Positions 39,968 through 46,895 of a stretch of 64,000 bases of DNA are shown here, piece by piece. The translations under genes and the position numbers were made by a program. The notes beneath the pieces are model-generated. The model was not told the origin of the DNA, made no database searches, and saw only the letters and a program-made list of their open reading frames with translations. The number at the start of each line of letters is the position of its first letter. Within the stretch, counting starts at the first letter, position 1. The DNA is from Aromatoleum tolulyticum. GTDB taxonomy: Bacteria > Pseudomonadota > Gammaproteobacteria > Burkholderiales > Rhodocyclaceae. The stretch lies in assembly GCF_900156155.1 (NCBI RefSeq), contig NZ_FTMD01000007.1, positions 62,001 to 126,000 of the forward strand, given 5' to 3'.

Positions 39968-41377
39968 ATGCTGATCCTGCCCCTTCCCGCGCGGCCCGAC
40001 TGGAGCCGCCCCCCGCTCGCGACGCTGTCGATCATGCTGCTGTGCCTGATTGCGTTCCTGATGCAGGGCGGCGACGCGGAGCGGGCCGAAGTTGCGTGGC
40101 GCTATTACGAGCAATCCGGCCTGGCCAGGATGGAAGCGGTCGCATACCGGGCCGAACTCGCCCGGCGCAACGGGAGCACGTCGACGCGCAAGGGCGCTGC
40201 CCTGCTGCGTGAGATGGAAGCCGACCGGGGCTTCATGAAAGCGCTGCGGGAGGGCCAGTTAATCACGCCTGGGAGTCCCGACTACCCGACGTGGCGGGCA
40301 CAGCGGAACCATTACGAGACGCTGCGCCAACGCGTGCTGACGGAGCGCTTCGCGCTCGAAGGGCAGGACCCGCGCCCGGCGACGCTGCTGACGCACATGT
40401 TCCTGCACGGCGACATCCTGCACCTGAGCGGAAACATGGCGGTCCTGTTCGTCGTCGGCTACACGGTGGAAGCCGCCCTCGGGCCGCTCGGCTTTGTCGC
40501 CCTCTATCTCCTCGGCGGGCTGGGGGCGGCGCTGCCCGACCTGCTTCTGCCGGTGAGCGGGCACCGCTTGTCGCTGGGCGCCTCGGGAGCGATCTCGGCG
40601 GTGATGGCGGCCTACCTCGGCTTGTTCGGCCGCCGCCGCATCGAGTTCTTCTACTGGCTCGTGTTCTTCTTCGGCACGGTGCGCGGACCGGCACTCGCTA
40701 TCCTGCCGCTGTGGCTGGGCAACGAGCTGCTGCAGAACTTCGTCCTCGACCGCGACGGCAACGTGAACTACCTTGCGCACTTCGCGGGCCTGCTCAGCGG
40801 CGCGCTGCTGATCGCCGGGTACCGTTGGCGCAGGCACGGCCGGAGCGCGGAGCTCGTCCATCGGCAGGACACCGACGAGGCGATCGCCGCCCTGCGCGCG
40901 CGGGCGGAAAAGCACGTCGCGACGATGCAGTTCGGGCCTGCCGCACTGCTCTACCGCAAGCTGTTCGACGAGCACGACAGCCTGGGTCCGGACCTCGCCG
41001 CCGAATACTGGCGCGTTGCCCGCCTCGCGCGACAGGGCGAGCTGGAGCACGACGCCCGCCGCCGGATACTGGAATGCGCCGCAATCCGCCCGGACTCGGC
41101 TGACGCGAAGCTGCTGGCCGAGGTGGTGGGCGGCGAGGCCGACGGCTTGCCGGTGCTTGCGTCGGCCAAGTGGGAGGCACTGACCGGGCGCCTGATCGAC
41201 GCGGGCGAACTGGACGTCGCCGAACGCCTCGTGCTGCGCTTCTTCGCACGCCGCGAAAAACAGGGCATCGCGGTGCGCCTCGCCGGTCGCCTCGCACGCG
41301 CGTTCGACGCCCGGGGCCTTGCCGACCGGGCTGCCCCGCTGCGACGGCTGGTCGCTGCCCTCGAACTGCCCCGCTAG
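39968..41377 (+). CDS. Rhomboid family intramembrane serine protease with helical C-terminal extension
   Basis: A 469-residue protein. The first membrane helix (LATLSIMLLCLIAFLMQ) is followed by an about 100-residue soluble insert, then a rhomboid core: THMFLHGDILHLSGN (H152, N156), serine S206 in LGASGAISA and H271 in YLAHFAGLLSG, the catalytic Ser-His dyad. After residue 290 comes a soluble tail of about 180 residues with TPR-like helical pairs (AEKHVATMQFGPAALLYRKL, IDAGELDVAERLVLRFF). The tail is absent from short bacterial rhomboids. It would cut membrane proteins within their helices; the substrate is unknown. Its stop codon overlaps that of the convergent neighbour. Confidence 0.9.
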   Translation: MLILPLPARPDWSRPPLATLSIMLLCLIAFLMQGGDAERAEVAWRYYEQSGLARMEAVAYRAELARRNGSTSTRKGAALLREMEADRGFMKALREGQLITPGSPDYPTWRAQRNHYETLRQRVLTERFALEGQDPRPATLLTHMFLHGDILHLSGNMAVLFVVGYTVEAALGPLGFVALYLLGGLGAALPDLLLPVSGHRLSLGASGAISAVMAAYLGLFGRRRIEFFYWLVFFFGTVRGPALAILPLWLGNELLQNFVLDRDGNVNYLAHFAGLLSGALLIAGYRWRRHGRSAELVHRQDTDEAIAALRARAEKHVATMQFGPAALLYRKLFDEHDSLGPDLAAEYWRVARLARQGELEHDARRRILECAAIRPDSADAKLLAEVVGGEADGLPVLASAKWEALTGRLIDAGELDVAERLVLRFFARREKQGIAVRLAGRLARAFDARGLADRAAPLRRLVAALELPR

Positions 41378-42675
41378 CCGGCGGCCGAGGGATTCGCGGC
41401 AGCGGCGAGCCGGTCGAGCAATTCGCCCAGGCGCAGCGCCTCCGTTGCCGCGGGGCTGTCGGGGTAGTGCTCGCGGATCGCCGCCAGCACCCGACGCGCC
41501 TGGGTCTCGTCACGCTGGTGTTCGATCAGCAGGCGGGCGCCCAGCAGATACACCGCGGGCGTGTCCGCATGGCCGGGGAAGCGCCGGTCGAAGCCCTTGA
41601 TCAGCCGCGCCGCGCCGGCGTAGCGCCGGGCATCGAAGAAGGCCTGCGCGAGGGGCAGCACGAAGGCACCGAGGGGGGGACCGTACTCGGGCTCGTGCTG
41701 CCAGACGGCCTCGACGACATCGATCGCGACACGCTCCCTGCCGTTCCGCATCAACGCCGGCAGCCATTCCGCCGCGTGCCCCAGCATCGCGCGCTCCTCC
41801 CCCGGCACCGCGCACAGCAGGCGGTGCAGACGCAGGTTGGCCATCATATCGCCGGGTTTTTCCGCCAGCTCGCCGCGCGCGAGGGCGATCGCATCGGCGA
41901 AGCGGCCTTCCCTGATCAGCGCCGCGGACTCGGCGGCGCGCTGGCTAGCGGGGTCGGGACGCGCGACGGTGGCCGTCTGGCGCTCGAAGCCGACATCGAC
42001 CGCCAGCCCGAGCACGTCGTGGTACTGGTACAGCGCGTAGCCCATCAGGCGGAACATCACGACCATGAAATAGGCGCCGAGGAAGCCCCCGAGCGCGCCG
42101 ACGAGCATGGGCGGCACGGCCGGCACGAGCCAGCCGAGCAGGGCAGCGCTGCTCGACGACAACAGCAGCAGGCAGGCACACAGGCCCAGATAAGGCATCC
42201 CTATGCCGCGGATCAGCGCCCACAGGCGCGGCGGGGCGATCGACTCGCCGAGGTCGTTCGTCAGGGCCAGCAGCATCGTGTTCGCGGGGAGCAACAAGCC
42301 AAGGAACACGAGCAGGACCATCGCGAGATGCACGCCGCCGATGCTCGCCACGTAGGCGCTGAGGCTGAGGCCGATGGCGATGACGACGAACTGCTTGTAG
42401 GGAAGGTACTTGCCGCCGTGCCCCGGGTGCACGAGCACGTGGGCATCGTCCAGGTGGCCTCGCGCGGTGCGCTCCAGCACCTTGTAGCCGTAGCGCAGCG
42501 TCGCCACCAGCACGATGAGTTGCAGGACCAGGTTGGCGGGAAAGAAGACGGCCCCGGCCAGGCCGGCGAGGACGCCGAATCCCAGGCATGCGAGCAGCGG
42601 CTCGAGCGAGAGCGGATAGAGGAAGAAGCTGCCGAAGCGGCGCCAGTAGGGCTGGATCGGTGGTAGGGAAGGCAT
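41374..42675 (-). CDS. Multi-pass membrane protein with TPR-like C-terminal tail
   Basis: A 433-residue protein. The N-terminal half has about six hydrophobic segments (for example LLACLGFGVLAGLAGAVFF, FVVIAIGLSLSAYVASIGG, LAMVLLVFLGLLLPANTML, MLVGALGGFLGAYFMVVMF) in the style of DUF4013-like membrane proteins. The C-terminal 190 residues are soluble helical repeats (AALIREGRFADAIALARGEL, LPLAQAFFDARRYAGAARLI). The overall plan, membrane core plus TPR-like tail, mirrors the convergent rhomboid, with which it shares the palindromic CTAG stop. I do not recognise an enzyme motif. Confidence 0.8.
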   Translation of the reverse strand: MPSLPPIQPYWRRFGSFFLYPLSLEPLLACLGFGVLAGLAGAVFFPANLVLQLIVLVATLRYGYKVLERTARGHLDDAHVLVHPGHGGKYLPYKQFVVIAIGLSLSAYVASIGGVHLAMVLLVFLGLLLPANTMLLALTNDLGESIAPPRLWALIRGIGMPYLGLCACLLLLSSSSAALLGWLVPAVPPMLVGALGGFLGAYFMVVMFRLMGYALYQYHDVLGLAVDVGFERQTATVARPDPASQRAAESAALIREGRFADAIALARGELAEKPGDMMANLRLHRLLCAVPGEERAMLGHAAEWLPALMRNGRERVAIDVVEAVWQHEPEYGPPLGAFVLPLAQAFFDARRYAGAARLIKGFDRRFPGHADTPAVYLLGARLLIEHQRDETQARRVLAAIREHYPDSPAATEALRLGELLDRLAAAANPSAAG

Positions 42676-42796
42676 CGTCGAGCAGGTCGCAGGAGCACAA
42701 CCCGGAGTCTATTCCACGGTCTTGCGCCAGGAACAGCGGAATATGCCGAAGTGCTTCATTCCCCGCCGGAACGGCGGTCGCCAAAGCCCCCCGAGG

Positions 42797-42825
42797 TTGC
42801 AAACCCTTCCCGCGACGCGGATACT
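42797..42825 (+). promoter_or_regulatory. Candidate yjdM promoter
   Basis: TTGCAA (42797-42802) and GATACT (42820-42825) are 17 bases apart, 36 bases upstream of the yjdM start. Both hexamers match consensus at 4 of 6 positions. Confidence 0.4.
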
Positions 42826-42861
42826 CGCCCGCTTTGCTCGTCCGCGAGCCGCGAGGAAATC

Positions 42862-43203
42862 ATGTCGAATATCCCGCCCTGCCCCCAATGCACGCTGGAG
42901 AACACCTACCCCGACGGGTCGAACTACGTGTGCGCCGACTGCGGCTACGAGTGGCCGATGGCCGAGGCCACACCGGCCGAAGACGATGCCGAGGCGGTCG
43001 TCAAGGATGCCAACGGCAACGTGCTGCAGAACGGCGACGCGGTGGTGCTGATCAAGGACCTGAAGGTGAAGGGCTCGTCGATCACGCTGAAGGTCGGCAC
43101 CAAGGTGAAGAGCATCCGGCTGGTCGGCGGCGACCACGAGGTCGACTGCAAGATGGACGCGGGCAACTTCATGCTGAAGGCCTGCTACCTGAAGAAGGTG
43201 TGA
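42862..43203 (+). CDS. yjdM: YjdM / PhnA-like zinc ribbon protein
   Basis: A 113-residue protein with an N-terminal zinc ribbon (C7-PQ-C10 and C24-AD-C27) and a small beta-barrel PhnA domain (VVLIKDLKVKGSSITLKVG, KVKSIRLVGGDHEVDCKM). Despite the name PhnA, this family is not the phosphonoacetate hydrolase; the function is not established. Start is the ATG at 42862 with GAGGAAA upstream; in-frame codons upstream are not credible. A hairpin follows the stop. Confidence 0.93.
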   Translation: MSNIPPCPQCTLENTYPDGSNYVCADCGYEWPMAEATPAEDDAEAVVKDANGNVLQNGDAVVLIKDLKVKGSSITLKVGTKVKSIRLVGGDHEVDCKMDAGNFMLKACYLKKV

Positions 43204-43205
43204 GC

Positions 43206-43226
43206 TCGGGGCGCCGCGCGCCCCGA
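43206..43226. terminator. Bidirectional hairpin between yjdM and gltL
   Basis: Perfect 9-bp stem TCGGGGCGC / GCGCCCCGA with a 3-base loop in the 27-base gap between convergent stop codons. No U-tract on either side, so termination may be Rho-assisted. Confidence 0.55.
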
Positions 43227-43230
43227 TGTC

Positions 43231-43959
43231 TCAGTGGTTGAGGATCTTCGCGAGGAAGGCCTGCGCGCGCTCCGAGCGCGGCTGGCCGAAGAAGTCTTCC
43301 TTCGCGGCGTCCTCGACGATGGCGCCGCGGTCCATGAAGATCACGCGGTTGGCGACCTTGCGCGCGAAGCCCATCTCGTGCGTGACGCACATCATCGTCA
43401 TGCCTTCCTGGGCGAGCTGCACCATGACGTCGAGCACCTCGTTGATCATCTCGGGGTCGAGCGCAGAGGTCGGTTCGTCGAACAGCATGCAGATCGGGTC
43501 CATCGCGAGTGCGCGGGCGATCGCGACGCGCTGCTGCTGACCGCCCGAGAGCTGGCCCGGAAACTTCGCCGCCTGCGCCTTGAGGCCGACACGGTCGAGC
43601 AGCTTCAGGCCCTTGTCGACGGCCTCGTCGCGGCTGCGGCCGAGCACCTTGATCTGCGCGATCGCCAGGTTGTCGGTGATCGTCATGTGCGGGAACAGCT
43701 CGAAGTTCTGGAACACCATGCCGACCTTGGCGCGCAGCTTGGGCAGGTCGGTCTTCGGATCCTGGACGGCGATGCCATTGACGACGATGCTGCCCTGCTG
43801 GAAGGGTTCGAGCGCATTCACGCACTTGATCAGCGTCGATTTGCCCGAGCCCGAGGGGCCGCACACCACCACCACTTCGCTCTTGCTCACCTGCGTCGTG
43901 CAGTCGGTCAGCACCTGGAAGCTGCCGTACCACTTCGAAACGTTGTTGATCTCGATCAT
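43231..43959 (-). CDS. gltL: Amino-acid ABC transporter ATP-binding protein (GltL-type)
   Basis: A 242-residue ABC ATPase of the polar amino-acid uptake family. Walker [11 protein letters not shown]-loop [11 protein letters not shown], signature [15 protein letters not shown], Walker [14 protein letters not shown] and switch His in CVTHEMGFA are all intact. It energises the GltJ-GltK permease pair encoded directly upstream. Substrate is inferred to be glutamate/aspartate from the binding protein. Confidence 0.95.
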   Translation of the reverse strand: MIEINNVSKWYGSFQVLTDCTTQVSKSEVVVVCGPSGSGKSTLIKCVNALEPFQQGSIVVNGIAVQDPKTDLPKLRAKVGMVFQNFELFPHMTITDNLAIAQIKVLGRSRDEAVDKGLKLLDRVGLKAQAAKFPGQLSGGQQQRVAIARALAMDPICMLFDEPTSALDPEMINEVLDVMVQLAQEGMTMMCVTHEMGFARKVANRVIFMDRGAIVEDAAKEDFFGQPRSERAQAFLAKILNH

Positions 43960-43978
43960 CGTTCAGGACTCCGGAAGG

Positions 43979-44659
43979 TCAGCGGATGATGGCGATGTGC
44001 GACTGCAACCATTTCACCAGACGCGAAAGGGTGAAGCAGATGATGAAATAGACGACCGCCACCGTCGTGTACATCTCGACCGGGCGCAGGTCGCGCTGGG
44101 TGATCTTGTCGGCCGCGCCGAAGAAGTCGGTCGCGCCGATCGCATACACCAGCGACACGTCCTGGAACAGGATGATGGTCTGGGTGAGCAGCACCGGCAG
44201 CATGTTGCGGAAGGCCTGCGGCAGCACCACGTAACGCATCGCCTGGCCGTAGGTGAAGCCCAGCGCGTAGCCCGCACCGACCTGCCCGCGCGGTACCGAC
44301 TGGATGCCCGAGCGCATGATCTCGGAGTAGTACGCGGCCTCGAAGATCGTGAAGGTGAAGTAGGCGGAATTCGCCGCGCCGACGGGGATCTGCTTGCCGG
44401 TGATCATCTGCAGCACCAGCGGCAGGATCAGGTAGAAGGCGAGAATCACCTGCACCAGCGGCACGCTGCGGAAGACGTTGACGTAGCCGGCGGCGAACCA
44501 CTGCAGCGGCGCGATCGAGGACAGGCGCATCAGCGCGAGTACCGTGCCGATGAGGATGCCGCCGATCATCGCGGTGAGGGTGACCTGCAGCGTGTAGCGC
44601 AGGCCCTCGGCGAGGAAGGCCCAGTTCTGGACGATGACGGAGAAGTCGAAGTCGCTCAT
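43979..44659 (-). CDS. gltK: Amino-acid ABC transporter permease (GltK-type)
   Basis: A 226-residue HisM/GltK-type membrane subunit with about five helices and the EAA-loop (YSEIMRSGIQSVPRGQVGAGYALGFTYGQA, split across residues 110-140). A final stretch (VVYFIICFTLSRLVKWL) forms the last helix. It pairs with GltJ. The gene lies 13 bases downstream of gltJ and 19 upstream of gltL. Confidence 0.94.
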   Translation of the reverse strand: MSDFDFSVIVQNWAFLAEGLRYTLQVTLTAMIGGILIGTVLALMRLSSIAPLQWFAAGYVNVFRSVPLVQVILAFYLILPLVLQMITGKQIPVGAANSAYFTFTIFEAAYYSEIMRSGIQSVPRGQVGAGYALGFTYGQAMRYVVLPQAFRNMLPVLLTQTIILFQDVSLVYAIGATDFFGAADKITQRDLRPVEMYTTVAVVYFIICFTLSRLVKWLQSHIAIIR

Positions 44660-44672
44660 GTCCGGGGCCTCC

Positions 44673-45410
44673 TCACTTGCTGCCCTTGGTACCGACGATC
44701 AGACCCGGCACGCGCGTGCGGGCCTCGACGAAGGCGAGGATGCGGTTCATGACGAAGGCGAGGACGAAGTAGCACAAGGTCACGACGATCGTGATCTCGA
44801 GCACCTGCGAGGTCTTCTCGATGATCTGCTTGTACTGGAAGTAGAGCTCCAGGATCCCCACCGCGTAGGTCACGGCGGAGTTCTTGAAGATGTTCATCGC
44901 CTCCGACGTGAGCGCCGGCAGCACGATGCGGTAGGCCATCGGCAGGCGCACGTAGCGGTAGGTCTGCCATTCGGTGAAGCCGAGGGCGAGGCCGGCGAAG
45001 CGCTGGCCGCGCGACAGCGAGTTGATGCCGGCCTTGACCTGCTCGGCGATGCGCGCGGCGGTGTAGAGGCCGAGGCCGACGATCGCGATGACGAAGTAGG
45101 GCAGGTCCTGCTTCATCCACAGGCCGATATTCTCCGGCACCAGTTCGGGCACGACGAAGAACCACATGAAGAGCTGGACGATCAGCGGGACGTTGCGGAA
45201 GACGTCCACGTAGGCGTCGCCGAGGCCGACGAGCCAGCGCTTCGGGGTCGTGCGCATGACGCCCAGCACCGAGCCGAGGATCAGCGCGACGGCGAGCGAG
45301 GCGAGCGACACGAAGGTGGTCCAGCCGAGGCCGGACAGGATCCAGTCGTAGTACTTGAGACCGTCGTCGGTCTCCTGGAAGAAGAACATCCAGTCCCAAT
45401 GGTAGTTCAT
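44673..45410 (-). CDS. gltJ: Amino-acid ABC transporter permease (GltJ-type)
   Basis: A 245-residue permease subunit. The start MNYHWDWMFFFQET is typical of GltJ. The EAA-loop is TAARIAEQVKAGINSLSRGQ followed by RFAGLALGFTEWQTYRYVRL. It lies 91 bases downstream of gltI, with a strong hairpin in that gap that probably lowers permease expression relative to the binding protein. Confidence 0.94.
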   Translation of the reverse strand: MNYHWDWMFFFQETDDGLKYYDWILSGLGWTTFVSLASLAVALILGSVLGVMRTTPKRWLVGLGDAYVDVFRNVPLIVQLFMWFFVVPELVPENIGLWMKQDLPYFVIAIVGLGLYTAARIAEQVKAGINSLSRGQRFAGLALGFTEWQTYRYVRLPMAYRIVLPALTSEAMNIFKNSAVTYAVGILELYFQYKQIIEKTSQVLEITIVVTLCYFVLAFVMNRILAFVEARTRVPGLIVGTKGSK

Positions 45411-45461
45411 GCGAACTCCCCTCCCTGGGCGGCGCGCGGGCGCCGGCTTGTTCGGATGTCG

Positions 45462-45494
45462 GCGCGCGGCGGCCGGGCAAGGGCCGCCGCGCGC
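45462..45494 (-). promoter_or_regulatory. Strong hairpin between gltI and gltJ
   Basis: A perfect 13-bp GC stem (GCGCGCGGCGGCC / GGCCGCCGCGCGC) with a 7-base loop begins 7 bases after the gltI stop. No U-tract follows. Such stems after binding-protein genes protect the 5' mRNA and limit read-through to the permease genes, as described for the malE-malF type of arrangement. Confidence 0.6.
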
Positions 45495-45501
45495 GGGCCG
45501 C

Positions 45502-46398
45502 TTACTCGACGCCCTTGTCGGTCGGGTTCTGGAAGGCAGCCTTCACCGCCGGGCTCATCGCGAAGTTGAGGTTCACGTTGCGCGGCGGGATCGGGTTCAT
45601 GAACCACTTGGTATACAGCTTCTCGGCCTCGCCGGACTTCATCAGGCCGGTGAGGGTCTTGTCGACCAGCGCCTTGAGCGGCGCGTCGTCCTTGCGCATC
45701 ATCACCGCGTACGGCTCGTCGCGCAGCGAGGGGCCGACGATCTCGAAGTTGGCCGGGTTCTTCGAACTGGCGATGAGGCCGGCGAGCAGGATGTCGTCCA
45801 TCACGAAGGCGGCGGCACGGGCGCTCTCGACCATCAGGAAGGAGTCGGCGTGGTCCTTGCCGTAGATGTTCCGGACGTCGATCGTCTTGCCCTTTTCGTT
45901 CTGCTTGATGAGCTGGTCCGACGTGGTCCCGGTGGTCGTGACCACGGGCTTGCCGTTGAGGTCGCCGATGTCCTTGACGCCGGAGTCCTTGCGCACCGCC
46001 ATGCGCACGCTGGTGACGAAGTAGGCGACGCTGAAGCCGACCTGCTGCTGGCGCGCGACGCTGTTGGTCGTGGAGCCGCACTCGAGGTCGATCGTGCCGT
46101 TCTGCATCAGCGGGATGCGGTTCTGCGAGGTCACTGCCTGGTAGTTCACCTGCAGGCTGGGCAGCTTCAGTTCGGACTTGATCGCGTCGACGACCTTCCC
46201 GCACAGGTCCATCGCATAGCCGATGGGCTTCTGGTTGGCGTCGAGGTAGGAGAAGGGCACCGAGGATTCGCGGTGGCCGATCGTGATGGCGCCGGAATCC
46301 TTGATTTTCTGCAGCGTGCCGGTGAGCTGGGCATGGGCGGGCGCGGCGAGACCGGCGATGGACAGGCACAGGGCGACGGCGGTAAGAGACTTGCGCAT
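45502..46398 (-). CDS. gltI: Glutamate/aspartate ABC transporter periplasmic binding protein (GltI-type)
   Basis: A 298-residue family 3 solute-binding protein with a signal peptide (MRKSLTAVALCLSIAGLAAPAHA). Mature signatures are TGTLQKIKDSGAITIGHRESS, PFSYLDANQKPIGYAMDLC, CGSTTNSVARQQQVGFSVAY and FNPIPPRN-like end (MNPIPPRNVNLNF). These match the DEBP/GltI branch, so dicarboxylic amino acids are the likely ligands. Start is the ATG at 46398, at the signal peptide; TTGGAG lies upstream. The four glt genes read gltI-J-K-L. Confidence 0.92.
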   Translation of the reverse strand: MRKSLTAVALCLSIAGLAAPAHAQLTGTLQKIKDSGAITIGHRESSVPFSYLDANQKPIGYAMDLCGKVVDAIKSELKLPSLQVNYQAVTSQNRIPLMQNGTIDLECGSTTNSVARQQQVGFSVAYFVTSVRMAVRKDSGVKDIGDLNGKPVVTTTGTTSDQLIKQNEKGKTIDVRNIYGKDHADSFLMVESARAAAFVMDDILLAGLIASSKNPANFEIVGPSLRDEPYAVMMRKDDAPLKALVDKTLTGLMKSGEAEKLYTKWFMNPIPPRNVNLNFAMSPAVKAAFQNPTDKGVE

Positions 46399-46895
46399 GA
46401 ACGGACTCCAATTGTGTTGGTTCGGAAATGCGGAGGACGACTCTTTAGCCCGGCGAGCACGGGTAGCCGGCGGGTGACGGCCGCCCGCGCCCATCGTAAG
46501 GCATGGCGCAGCGCGCGGGCATAGGGATCAACCCGAGTCTCCGCTCGTGCACACCGGTGCACTGCGGTGCGCAATCCGCGCGACGCGCGTCGTTCCTGCG
46601 TCGCAGGTCGGATTTACATATTGTAACCGGCGCCGCTCCGATGTCCGCGGCATGCTGCGGACAGCCGGCCGGGGGTGGCCGGGCGAACCGCGGACGGCGG
46701 TCGGTCGGCGAACGGGCGTCGGCGGGCGGCGCGGACGCGGCAGCGTACGGGCCACCCGGATGTGATATACCGATGTCGGGGAACACGTGACGGAACTCCT
46801 TCGAACGGGAGCATGCTTCAAATATAGTTCAGCGGCGGGGGCGCGCCAGATTGCGTAACGGCGGGCCTCGGCACGGATCGGCGTGGAGGACGACG
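46399..46895. other. 497-base divergent non-coding region between gltI and the WD40 gene
   Basis: No credible gene is seen; short open frames here are GC-rich noise. Visible structure: a TTACA-TAT-TGTAA dyad at 46614-46626; a GTGCAC-accg-GTGCAC pair at 46547-46562; a TATAGT -10-like hexamer at 46823-46828 facing the WD40 gene; and the GGAGGA ribosome binding site of that gene at 46885-46890. The unusually long 5' region of gltI could hold regulatory sites. Confidence 0.6.
46614..46626. promoter_or_regulatory. Perfect 13-bp dyad, operator-like, in the gltI upstream region
   Basis: TTACATATTGTAA reads the same on both strands around a 3-base centre and has the T-N11-A form often bound by LysR-type regulators. 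On the minus strand it contains TACAAT, which could be a -10 for gltI 216 bases upstream of its start. No regulator gene lies beside it. Confidence 0.35.

Noticed and set aside
46501-46790. Small genes in the gltI-WD40 gap
   Set aside because: Overlapping frames on both strands are Arg/Pro-rich, lack ribosome binding sites, and match no family.
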